From Acinetobacter tianfuensis (GTDB lineage: Bacteria; Pseudomonadota; Gammaproteobacteria; Pseudomonadales; Moraxellaceae), in contig NZ_RAXV01000009.1 of the NCBI RefSeq assembly GCF_003611465.1, positions 1-64,000 of the forward strand: a DNA stretch of 64,000 nt, given 5' to 3'. Below, one piece after another: positions 6,848 through 14,384 of the stretch. Under the pieces are notes generated by a model. That model ran no database searches. It was given only the letters and a program-made list of their open reading frames with translations, and was not told where the DNA came from. Position 1 is the stretch's first letter. Each line of letters starts with the position of its first letter. The translations under genes and the position numbers were made by a program.

Positions 6848-7678
6848 TTACTCCGCAGGCGTAGAGTCGGTGGACGCAGGATCAGACTCAGCAGCTGCCG
6901 AAACAGTTGTTGAATCTGCCTGCGAGCCGACAGTGGCGTCGGGAGACGACTCGGTTGATTGCTTGTTCAACAGTTTTTCTAGTGCTGTAACTTCTTTTTT
7001 ACAGCCGACTTTACTGTTGAGTCGCAACGCATTTTTATAAGCGTTTAAGGCTTCTACTGGTTGAGCCTCGTTGAGAGCATCACCTAATGAACGGAAAATT
7101 TTGGCGCGAACTTGATCGACCATCTGTTCTCCGACGCCAAGATCAATGATTCGCTGAATCACTTCCGCATTTTCAATGGCGAGGTCAATATCGTCATTAA
7201 AATCATTGGCACATTGCTCAGTAATAAATTCTGCAATTCCACGGCTATGACCTTCAGGCATGACCATATCATTTAACAAAGCATACTCAGCAATACGGAC
7301 GGCTAATTCATATTGACCCGCATCGACTGCCCAAATCATTAAGTTCACCAGTGAGGTATTTTGAGCCGAAGGTGAAATAGCGAGGCAGCCGTCAATATAG
7401 CCGTAATATTCAGGTAACCATTGCTTTTTCAGCTCGATTTTATCCTGCACCGATTTGTTGTCTTTCAACTGATTCAAATGATTGAATAAGCGAAGCTCAA
7501 TATTTGCAGTAGGTGATTCAGGTAATGTTACATTTACTGATTGATCGCCTTCAGGTGAACCAGGATCATAGCCCATGACCACTCGCTTTTTTAGCAAACG
7601 TGGATCAGCGCTGAGTGCCATTTTTGCGGACTTTTGTGCTAATTTTCGTTCACGGTCTTGACGCATAGAATTTGACAT
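6848..7678 (-). CDS. M: Terminase small/endonuclease subunit M
   Basis: 276 residues, slightly longer than P2 gpM. Family features: basic N-terminus, HLNQLKDNKSVQDKIELKKQWLPEYYGYIDG in the middle (conserved LP-x-Y-x-x-Y), and a helical region. It cleaves cos ends together with ATPase P. The last 40 residues are a low-complexity Ser/Thr/Asp tail (ESSPDATVGSQADSTTVSAA) that explains the extra length. The ATG overlaps the N stop by one base. Confidence 0.88.
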   Translation of the reverse strand: MSNSMRQDRERKLAQKSAKMALSADPRLLKKRVVMGYDPGSPEGDQSVNVTLPESPTANIELRLFNHLNQLKDNKSVQDKIELKKQWLPEYYGYIDGCLAISPSAQNTSLVNLMIWAVDAGQYELAVRIAEYALLNDMVMPEGHSRGIAEFITEQCANDFNDDIDLAIENAEVIQRIIDLGVGEQMVDQVRAKIFRSLGDALNEAQPVEALNAYKNALRLNSKVGCKKEVTALEKLLNKQSTESSPDATVGSQADSTTVSAAAESDPASTDSTPAE

Positions 7679-8706
7679 TAGGCGATTACCTCAATGTTTT
7701 CGATGAGGACGCATTTCGTGTAGTCTTCGACCACAAAGTCTTCATTCACAGACTGGAAGTCAACCGCGCGATCCCATTCCGGCTGCTCGACGATAGAACG
7801 GTTCAAAGTGCCTGACTGCAGATAGATCGAAAGGTTATCCGGCGTGGTGATGAGGATCGTTTTTGCTGGGAACTTCGGCACATGTAGAGCCTGTAAAGTG
7901 CCGAGCTGTTTATTGGCATAAATGGTTCGCGCAGCCAGCTGTTCTGTCGGATCTTGAATGGCGTTCAGCAACGGCAGGTATTTATCGCTCAGAATGCCGC
8001 GTCCGCAGATTGCGATCAGGCCGCTGTCGCGATGCTGCTCAGCAATATATTCTTCAACTGCAAATTCCACTAAGCCATCGACTGTTTTGAATTCTTGCCC
8101 GGCGCCAATTTTAGTGACCATTTTGCCTGTGCCGTCATCGGTACCTTCATAATGCTGCTCAGGCGCATTGTCGCGGATCTTCTGCAGCCAGCCTTTTTTG
8201 ACATCCTGCAGCAGCGGATTGGCAGCGCGGTCAGAAGTCGGCGCACGGTATAAGCCGTTAAAGCCAATGCAGAGTTTGTCCAATGCAATTGCTTTAATTA
8301 CCATTGCCTGTAACTTCGATTTAAAGTCTGGGTGATGCTTCCATGCATTTAACAATGACCAGTAATAAGCTACGTCATAGTTTGTTTGGGTACAGTCATA
8401 CTCATCCAGTAAATCTAAACTTCCGACTGGAACAGGGGTACGCGCTTTTACACGTGTGTCTGTGGTACCTGCGACCGTTGTCCCCACTTGTAAACCGATT
8501 TTTTCGCCTTTGGCATTATCAACAGAAAAAACATTGATCAGCTTTAAGAAGTCTGCCGACTCTTGATAAGCCGCAATAATTTTTTGTTCGGGAACGGGTT
8601 GAACCGCAAAGGTATGACGTGCATCTTCAACATTATTGGCACGTGCAATGTCTGCGATATAAGAGGAAAGCTTTGTCCGTGCAACTGGACTGAGAACGAC
8701 TGCCAT
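7678..8706 (-). CDS. N: Major capsid protein N
   Basis: 342 residues, close to P2 gpN (357). P2-type HK97-fold major capsid protein: starts MAVVLSPVARTKLSSYIADI, with ERIG-like DNAKGEKIGLQVGTTVAGTT and ALDKLCIGFNG segments and the late IENIEVIA end. About 30 N-terminal residues would be removed by the protease domain of O during maturation, by analogy with P2. It lies 26 bases after O. Confidence 0.92.
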   Translation of the reverse strand: MAVVLSPVARTKLSSYIADIARANNVEDARHTFAVQPVPEQKIIAAYQESADFLKLINVFSVDNAKGEKIGLQVGTTVAGTTDTRVKARTPVPVGSLDLLDEYDCTQTNYDVAYYWSLLNAWKHHPDFKSKLQAMVIKAIALDKLCIGFNGLYRAPTSDRAANPLLQDVKKGWLQKIRDNAPEQHYEGTDDGTGKMVTKIGAGQEFKTVDGLVEFAVEEYIAEQHRDSGLIAICGRGILSDKYLPLLNAIQDPTEQLAARTIYANKQLGTLQALHVPKFPAKTILITTPDNLSIYLQSGTLNRSIVEQPEWDRAVDFQSVNEDFVVEDYTKCVLIENIEVIA

Positions 8707-8732
8707 AATTGGTTATTTCCTAAATGATTGAA

Positions 8733-9614
8733 TTAGTATGAAACTTGGTCGGTATCACCACCGCTTGCAGCTGGAGGCAGATTCACAGGGGTGGTTGAGA
8801 GCTGATTAATCTGCGTTTGCAAACCTTGAATCGACTGAAGAATTGGGGCTAATGCTTGGCTGAATTGGTCATTTGCACCAGGCACAGGCTGCTCGACTGG
8901 AGCAACTGGGTCAGCAGCTTGCTGGACGGGCGCTGCTGCAGGTGGAGCCGACAGTGTGCTGAATTTTTCATTCAAGTCTTTAATGCCGTTTAAAGCGGTC
9001 ACTAAACCTTGAGTCACTACCGCTTGAAAGTCGTCAGGCTGAGCTGGTTTCGGCTGGCTTGGGGTAAGTAAGGTTTTGAGCTGCTCTAAAAAGCCTTTTT
9101 GGTCATTTGGAACTGAATTATCTTGATCAGTTGGAGCTGTCAGGGACATAAAAATCTCCGCGTTGGGTTGAGTGCGTAAAGCAAATTGATTAGCTGAAAA
9201 TTTAATGGGTTCTGTACCAAGCGAAGCGGGGGTATCCGTCAAACCAAGGCCGACTTGATAGGCAATGCCTGTCCCCGCAAAATTGCGATAGAATTCAATC
9301 GATGGATAAATTTTCTGACCTTTTTTATTCATGGCCACAAAGTTCGGCAGGGCTGAAAGGGTGTTATAGAGCACCCATTTTCCATCCTCTTGTACGGCTT
9401 CAACTTTGACGATGTCGCCATAGGCATTGAAGGGCGGTTCAGGTGACCATCCTGAGAAATGCTCAAGGTTGATTCGAGCGCCATATTTTTCCAGACTGTA
9501 ACTTGCACCCATCTGCTGAATTTCTTGTCCAGTGAGTTCTCGCCCGTCGACTGTTTGACCTTCCCGAGCTACACGAAAGCGTTTTTCTACACGTCCTTCA
9601 CCTGCAAGTCCCAT
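8733..9614 (-). CDS. O: Capsid scaffold and maturation protease O
   Basis: 293 residues from the ATG at 9614, which has AGGTGG eight bases upstream; a GTG at 9626 lies inside that ribosome site and is rejected. GPO family: an N-terminal serine-protease half (INLEHFSGWSPEPPFNAYGDIV, then KIYPSIEFYRNF and GLGLTDTPASLGTEP, including the conserved His and Ser regions) and a C-terminal scaffold rich in Gln, Pro and Ala with a long helix. It directs assembly of N and then cleaves N and itself. First gene of the leftward O-to-S operon. Confidence 0.9.
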   Translation of the reverse strand: MGLAGEGRVEKRFRVAREGQTVDGRELTGQEIQQMGASYSLEKYGARINLEHFSGWSPEPPFNAYGDIVKVEAVQEDGKWVLYNTLSALPNFVAMNKKGQKIYPSIEFYRNFAGTGIAYQVGLGLTDTPASLGTEPIKFSANQFALRTQPNAEIFMSLTAPTDQDNSVPNDQKGFLEQLKTLLTPSQPKPAQPDDFQAVVTQGLVTALNGIKDLNEKFSTLSAPPAAAPVQQAADPVAPVEQPVPGANDQFSQALAPILQSIQGLQTQINQLSTTPVNLPPAASGGDTDQVSY

Positions 9615-9682
9615 ATAAATTTCCACCTATGTTTCTGATAGATGCAGTCTGCTTGCGTGGAAAAAATACAGCAATGCAGTGA

Positions 9683-9707
9683 ATCCTGTTTAGGGCTTAA
9701 TCAGGAT
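9683..9707. promoter_or_regulatory. Late-operator palindrome, copy 3 (between O and P)
   Basis: Reads ATCCTGTTTA-GGGCT-TAATCAGGAT; the six outer base pairs and inner TTA/TAA form a near-perfect 25-bp dyad. It sits in the 100-base gap between divergent genes O and P, which in P2 carries two face-to-face late promoters. The best palindrome of the three, as expected for a site serving both directions. The right arm also supplies AGGA for the P start. Confidence 0.55.
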
Positions 9708-9715
9708 TTTTCAAA

Positions 9716-11533
9716 TTGAGACTGGGCATGGCTTCAGTCAGCATGACTGGCATGAATACAAGCTCACCAATTACATTCGACTTAATGAACCCAAGGCAGC
9801 ATGGCCGAATCCTGTTTGCTATGGGGATGTCTGTATCTGAAATTTCAAAGCACCTTGATGAGAATCGCTCGACCGTTGAAAGCTGGAAACAGCGTGACGG
9901 TTGGGAAAAGGCAGATTTATTCGATGACATAACTTTGGCTTTAAAAGTGCGTTATATGTCTTTGACTTTCATGGATGGCAAGAGCAATGCGAATTACAAA
10001 GAAATGGATTTTATTGGGAGTCAGTTTGAACGTTGGGCGAGAATAGAGCGCTATCGTGAGGGAGGTAATCAAGCTGATCTCAATCCAAAACTAGAAAACC
10101 GCAACGATAAACCGAAAAAACGAAAACTTAAAAATCAGCTTACCGAAGATGATCTCAAGCTGCTCGAGCAAGCCTTTGAAGATTTCTTATTTCTTTACCA
10201 ACAAGAGTGGATGCAGGCGATTGAGGAAAGTGACATCTTCATTTTGCTTAAATCTCGTCAGATTGGCGCAACCCATATTATTGCGCTATGGGCTTTGATT
10301 GACTTGCTCAAAACAGGCAAAAATAAAATTTTCATGTCGGCATCCAAGGCGCAGGCCTACCAGTTCATTGAATACATCAAAGCCTTTGTACTTGAAGTTT
10401 GTGGGATTGAATTGACTGGTGATCCAATCGTGATCAATGGTCCAGTTAAGCAAGCAACGGTTTACTATTTGGGAACCAATGCACTAACCGCCCAAGGCCG
10501 TCATGGTGATGTAATCATGGATGAATTTTTTTGGATTCGTAAATTTTTACAGTTCAAGAAAGTGGCCAGCGCGATGGCATCGCAGAAAATGTATAAAGAA
10601 ATTTATATGTCCACGCCATCCAGTATTTTGCATGAAGCCTTTAAGTTTTGGATAGGGACAGACAGCGGCAGGAAGCTGCCGGTTGAAATCGATGTCAGTA
10701 AAGCTGCGCTGAAAATGCCTGTCAAATGTGCGGACGGCAAGACTCGTCAGATTGTGACATTGGCCGATGCCGAAGCCAAAGGCTGTGACCTGTTTGACCG
10801 CGAAAAACTGCTTAATCAATATGGCGATGATGAGTATTCAAATCTCTATGATTGTGAGTTCATTGATGATTCAGGCTCATATTTTCCTCTCAAAATCATC
10901 ACGCCGAACATGGTGGATTCATGGCAGGTATGGAAGGACTTTAAACCGAATGAGACTCCGCATTATCAAGGAGAAGTTTGGCTAGGTTATGATCCATCTT
11001 TTACCGGGGACAATGCAGCGCTGGCGGTGATTGCGCCGCCACGTACTCCGCTTGAACCTTATCGAATCCTAGAGGTGAAACAGTTCAAAGGCCTAAGTGC
11101 TCAAGAACAAGCACTGTATATCAAAAAAGTTTGTGGGCGTTATAACGTCACGTTTATCGGTATTGATAACACAGGTAATGGTATTGCCGTGGCCGAGCAC
11201 GTGGCTAAGTTTTTCCCTGCACTAACCCGCCTGAACTATAACCCCGAACTCAAGATCCGCATGGGACTTCGAGCGAAAGAGCTGTTTCAAAAAAGACGCT
11301 TACATTTTGATGCTGGTCTCACCACGGTGGCCAAAGCATTCCTTTCAGTCAAAAAAGCATTAACAAGCGGCGGTGGCAACAAAACATTGATCACAAGCCG
11401 GTCAGCAGAAAACGGTCATGGTGATATGGCTTGGGCAATCATGAATGGATTAGAGAACGCTCCAATTGTCGACACTATTGATCCATCACAACAAGGCGTA
11501 CAACGTAGCCGAATTCGAGTATTCAAATCATGA
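9716..11533 (+). CDS. P: Terminase ATPase (large) subunit P
   Basis: 605 residues, the size of P2 gpP (590). N-terminal helix-turn-helix-like region (MGMSVSEISKHLDENRSTVESW), then the ATPase: Walker A-like KSRQIGATH, Walker B DVIMDEFF, coupling motif MSTPSSI, and a C-terminal nuclease-type domain opening GYDPSFTGDNAAL. It powers DNA packaging. Start uncertain: TTG at 9716 has AGGA nine bases upstream, but in-frame ATGs at 9728 and 9752 match the shorter P2 N-terminus. The 3' end overlaps Q (ATGA). Confidence 0.92.
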   Translation: MRLGMASVSMTGMNTSSPITFDLMNPRQHGRILFAMGMSVSEISKHLDENRSTVESWKQRDGWEKADLFDDITLALKVRYMSLTFMDGKSNANYKEMDFIGSQFERWARIERYREGGNQADLNPKLENRNDKPKKRKLKNQLTEDDLKLLEQAFEDFLFLYQQEWMQAIEESDIFILLKSRQIGATHIIALWALIDLLKTGKNKIFMSASKAQAYQFIEYIKAFVLEVCGIELTGDPIVINGPVKQATVYYLGTNALTAQGRHGDVIMDEFFWIRKFLQFKKVASAMASQKMYKEIYMSTPSSILHEAFKFWIGTDSGRKLPVEIDVSKAALKMPVKCADGKTRQIVTLADAEAKGCDLFDREKLLNQYGDDEYSNLYDCEFIDDSGSYFPLKIITPNMVDSWQVWKDFKPNETPHYQGEVWLGYDPSFTGDNAALAVIAPPRTPLEPYRILEVKQFKGLSAQEQALYIKKVCGRYNVTFIGIDNTGNGIAVAEHVAKFFPALTRLNYNPELKIRMGLRAKELFQKRRLHFDAGLTTVAKAFLSVKKALTSGGGNKTLITSRSAENGHGDMAWAIMNGLENAPIVDTIDPSQQGVQRSRIRVFKS

Positions 11534-12591
11534 ACTTAAAAAGTTTAGTCCCTAAAGCTTTACAGCGATTCAGCTCACCTGCAGCTGCTCCAATTGAAGC
11601 CCCAAGTAAAAAATCCATCGTCTGCAGCAACTTTGGCCAGCCTGAACCGGTTCTTGATGGCCATACCTTGTTTGAGTATGGCTATTGCCCGAAATGGCAG
11701 GAGTGGTATGAATTACCCTATGACATGTTGTCCACCGCTAAATTGTTCAGAGCCACAAGTCATCACACAAGTGCCTTGATTGTGAAGCGTAATATCCTGA
11801 CCAGTGATTTCATACCTCATCCATGGTTGAGCCGGCATGACTTCAATGCCTTGGCACTTAACCTTTTAACCTTTGCAAATTGCTATGCGAACATTAAAAG
11901 AAATCGCTTTGGTGGGATTATCGGACTCGGATCTCGTCCTGCCTTAAACATGCGGAGAGGTTTGGACTTATCCAGTTATTACCAAATGGACTATGATCAA
12001 ACCCACAATCATGTATTTCAGTCCCAGGACATGATTCATGTATTTGAATCAGATATTGGGCAAGAGGTGTATGGAGTACCTAACTATTTAAGTAGTATCA
12101 ATGCAATTATGTTGAATGAGTCGGCAACGCTATTCCGCCGGCGATATTATAAAAATGGTGCTCATGCTGGTTTTATTCTGCACATTACTGATGCATTACA
12201 GACGCAAGGTGATGTTGATGACGTGGAAGATGCACTCGAAAACTCTAAAGGTGCAGGCAACTTCAAAAACCTGTTGCTCTATACTCCAGGGGGGAAAGAA
12301 AAAGGGGTGAATGTCATCCCACTGGCTGAGGTTGCGGCTAAAGATGAATTTTATAATATTAAAATTGCCAGTCGAGATGACCAGTTAGCCGGGCATCGTA
12401 TCCCGCCTCAATTGATTGGTGTGGTACCGCAAAATGCTGGTGGCTTTGGTGATGTTGAGAAGGCAGCAAAAGTCTTTTACTACAATGAAATTATTTATTA
12501 TCAAAACTTATTGAAACAGATCAACGAAAGACTGGGCTATGAAGTGATTAAGTTCAAACAGTATGAGCTTTTATCTACAAACGTGGCGTGA
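11530..12591 (+). CDS. Q: Portal protein Q
   Basis: 353 residues (P2 gpQ 344). Phage portal, PBSX/P2 family: YDMLSTAKLFRATSHHTSAL near the N-terminus, GVPNYLSSINAIMLNESATLFRRRYYKNGAH in the middle (the YG-x-P-x-YL signature and the conserved F-R-R-x-YY-x-NG), and HRIPPQLIGVVPQNAGGFG before the C-terminal helix. It forms the dodecameric DNA gate of the head. Last gene of the rightward P-Q pair; a terminator follows at 12667. Confidence 0.93.
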   Translation: MNLKSLVPKALQRFSSPAAAPIEAPSKKSIVCSNFGQPEPVLDGHTLFEYGYCPKWQEWYELPYDMLSTAKLFRATSHHTSALIVKRNILTSDFIPHPWLSRHDFNALALNLLTFANCYANIKRNRFGGIIGLGSRPALNMRRGLDLSSYYQMDYDQTHNHVFQSQDMIHVFESDIGQEVYGVPNYLSSINAIMLNESATLFRRRYYKNGAHAGFILHITDALQTQGDVDDVEDALENSKGAGNFKNLLLYTPGGKEKGVNVIPLAEVAAKDEFYNIKIASRDDQLAGHRIPPQLIGVVPQNAGGFGDVEKAAKVFYYNEIIYYQNLLKQINERLGYEVIKFKQYELLSTNVA

Positions 12592-12666
12592 ATAGTCACC
12601 ACTATTTTACTAAATTTTGCACACAAATAGTGTGGTAATAATGTTTTAATTCAATCGTTTAAATCT

Positions 12667-12695
12667 AAGCTGGCTATCAATAGTCAGCTTTTTTT
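12667..12695 (+). terminator. Terminator after P-Q
   Basis: AAGCTG and CAGCTT arms with an inner CTAT/ATAG pair, followed by seven T. Lies 75 bases after the Q stop codon and closes the rightward late operon. Confidence 0.8.
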
Positions 12696-12729
12696 ATGCC
12701 TTAGATTCGATTGCTTTATACCCTCAGTA

Positions 12730-12813
12730 TCAGAAGGCTACGAGAATATTTTTAGATTCATTGAACTTCAACTTTTCCAAACGCAGCAGCCAAGAATCTC
12801 CCCTTTGCCCCAT
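12730..12813 (-). pseudogene. Ash/Icd-like phage ORF remnant
   Basis: From the ATG at 12813 the frame reads MGQRGDSWLLRLEKLKFNE and continues to a stop 8 codons later; it stays open upstream to 12852. The MGQRGDSWL motif is one I associate with small phage proteins annotated as Ash family or host cell division inhibitor Icd-like. A second frame over the same DNA is also open (ending AAAFGKVEVQ), a feature of this conserved segment. Too short to be a full gene; possibly the conserved 3' part of a lost one. Confidence 0.35.
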
Positions 12814-12960
12814 GACCAAACGCAATCTCCTCTCCCGCCTGCGCAGTTCCTAAATGTCGCGTTTTAGATGCAACAGTATAGAAACCCTAACCCTTGTGGT
12901 TTAAAGGGCCTAGAGGTGATTCCAGAGCGATTCAGTGACGCAATTTGATGCGCATAGATG
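12814..12960. other. GC-richer island past Q; possible cos region
   Basis: A GC-rich patch (CTCCTCTCCCGCCTGCGCAG, 12827-12846) stands out in otherwise AT-rich sequence about 240 bases past Q, where P2 has cos. P2 cos is also a short GC-rich stretch of this composition. The patch overlaps the Ash-like reading frames, so its conservation may have that cause instead. No identity established. Confidence 0.25.
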
Positions 12961-13012
12961 CAGATTAAGTTTATACAAGGAAAATATCATAATTTGACTA
13001 TAGGTAGATTTG

Positions 13013-13287
13013 AGGCTACTCAGGTTACCTATATGTTTTTAATAGTTTAACTATATGATTATTAATATTATTTTTAGTAGCCTTCACGAAGTTACTAAAG
13101 GTTACTTTTTAAAATCTTAAAAAATATAATTATAAAAAACAATATCTTATTGAATTCGTTAAGTAACCTGTAAGCTAAGCTACAAGTAACTTAAAGTAGC
13201 TTAAAAGTAACTTTTAAAAAATCATAAATTCTTCAATGATTATATATAGTTAAGTATATAAAAATATTTTAGTAACCTGAGTAACCC
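13013..13287. repeat. Iteron-like AGTAACY cluster, about eleven copies
   Basis: Units related to AAGTAACCT or AAGTAACTT occur on the plus strand at 13161, 13184, 13194 (AGTAGCTT variant), 13205, 13271 and 13280, and inverted (GGTTACC/GTTACT, or AGGCTACT) at 13013, 13023, 13091 and 13100; AGTAGCCT lies at 13076. They lie in very AT-rich DNA. TTTCCACAA and AATCCACAA, resembling DnaA boxes, follow near 13387-13405. No gene is present. Binding sites for a replication or regulatory protein are the likeliest reading. Confidence 0.6.
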
Positions 13288-13435
13288 AAAAATAAACTGA
13301 TTAGAAAATTAAAAATTAAAGTAAATAAAAAGTGCTCTTATATAGCAGTGGCAGGGAATATGCTGATGCATTTTTTCTGATATAGGTTTCCACAAAAATC
13401 CACAAATATTCATTTAGATTATGAAAATTAAGCTT

Positions 13436-13464
13436 ATTTTGGTTCCGACCCTCGGGACCAAAAT
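13436..13464. other. Palindrome, candidate prophage attachment region
   Basis: ATTTTGGT-T-CCGA-CCC-TCGG-G-ACCAAAAT forms a 12-bp stem with one mismatch. It lies where phage-type AT-rich DNA gives way to chromosomal genes and is followed at once by a strong terminator. The stretch CCGACCCTCGGGACCA resembles a tRNA 3' end, which many integrases use, but the matching 5' strand would begin CCCGAGG, unusual for a bacterial tRNA. The other junction is outside the window. Confidence 0.35.
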
Positions 13465-13469
13465 TCTAG

Positions 13470-13504
13470 AAAACCCCAAGCTTATTAAGACTTGGGGTTT
13501 TTTA
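13470..13504. terminator. Terminator
   Basis: AAAACCCCAAG and CTTGGGGTTTTTT arms, 11-bp stem with T run on the plus strand and A run on the other side. No gene ends just upstream in this window; it may be the native terminator of the chromosomal gene into which the prophage inserted. Confidence 0.85.
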
Positions 13505-13619
13505 TTGTCTGAATATATTGTTGGTTCAGAATTTAATCTAAAAATAAATACTTCACTTTTGTTGAATCTAGTGATAAATCATAGCAATAGCTAAATTAAA
13601 AATAATTTGTGAATACTAA

Positions 13620-14304
13620 ATGGAAATAGATTGGAAGCTTGCTGCACCTCTCGCTGGTATCATAATAGCGATTATTACTTTATTTCTAAAAAGACATGAA
13701 ATAACGAGTCTTAAGCATAAAAAAAATTACGGATAGATTGACTTCAAGTATTCAGTATTTCGACAAGTATTATGAGCGTGGGCAAACAAATCAGCTTGTT
13801 CTGGATAGAGTTGCGCAAGATCTTGCGAAAAGCCCGAATGTAGACCATAACTTGGTTAATAAACTTATAGAGCTTCATCAGAATTATTTAATTAATTTTG
13901 ATCGAATGATTTTTTTATTTGATGAAGGTATCCAATATATTTCTTATAAGAAAGGAGAAGTTATGGATTTGTCGAAAGACTTATTTATTAAACCTTTTTT
14001 ATATCTTAGCCCAACTCCTAGGCGCTATGTGCTTATGACAGGATATTTTATTTTTGCCTTTTTGGGAGGGATGCTCTTTCTTGTTGTAATTAATTCTACT
14101 GGTATTCAAGTTGTCATTAACCTTGCCTTTATTGTTATTTCTTTAGTTTTTATTGCATTAGCGCTCTTATGCTTGGTGTTGGAGGATAGGCTGAAAAATG
14201 CATCTGATTTTATTAAAGAATTAAAGAAAGCTGATAAAAAATATATGGAAATAGAAAGACCTAGAACTATAATTTTGTTGAGTGGGAATAATAAAAAGCT
14301 CTGA
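13620..14304 (+). pseudogene. Small membrane protein, frameshifted at an A8 tract
   Basis: The first frame starts MEIDWKLAAPLAGIIIAIIT, a membrane segment, and stops at 13734 just after eight A (13719-13726). Removing one A joins it to the downstream frame (from 13738) as HKKITDRLTSSIQYFDK, giving one protein of about 228 residues: N-terminal membrane helix, charged helical cytoplasmic part, two more membrane helices (about 141-160 and 165-190) and a Lys-rich tail. Family not recognised. It lies between the presumed prophage end and icd; AT-rich, so possibly acquired. Could be a true pseudogene, slippage-controlled, or a sequencing error. Confidence 0.6.
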
Positions 14305-14321
14305 AATTATTGGTTTTTCAT

Positions 14322-14353
14322 AAAAAAACCAGCGCCGAAGCGCTGGTTTTTTT
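14322..14353. terminator. Bidirectional terminator
   Basis: AAAAAACCAGCGC, CGAA loop, GCGCTGGTTTTTTT. It serves the rightward membrane-protein gene and the leftward icd gene, which converge here. Confidence 0.93.
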
Positions 14354-14384
14354 ACATCCCGGACTTGCGTCAGTTCGGTATCAC

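Noticed and set aside
12822-12850. Definite cos site
   Set aside because: Composition and position suit cos, but the bases overlap the conserved Ash-like frames and no packaging-site core could be matched; listed only as possible.
13441-13460. A tRNA gene end at the prophage junction
   Set aside because: The last 16 bases look like a tRNA 3' end with CCA, but the T-loop does not follow TTCRA and the 5' acceptor would start CCCGAGG, uncommon in bacteria. Kept only as a possible attachment core.
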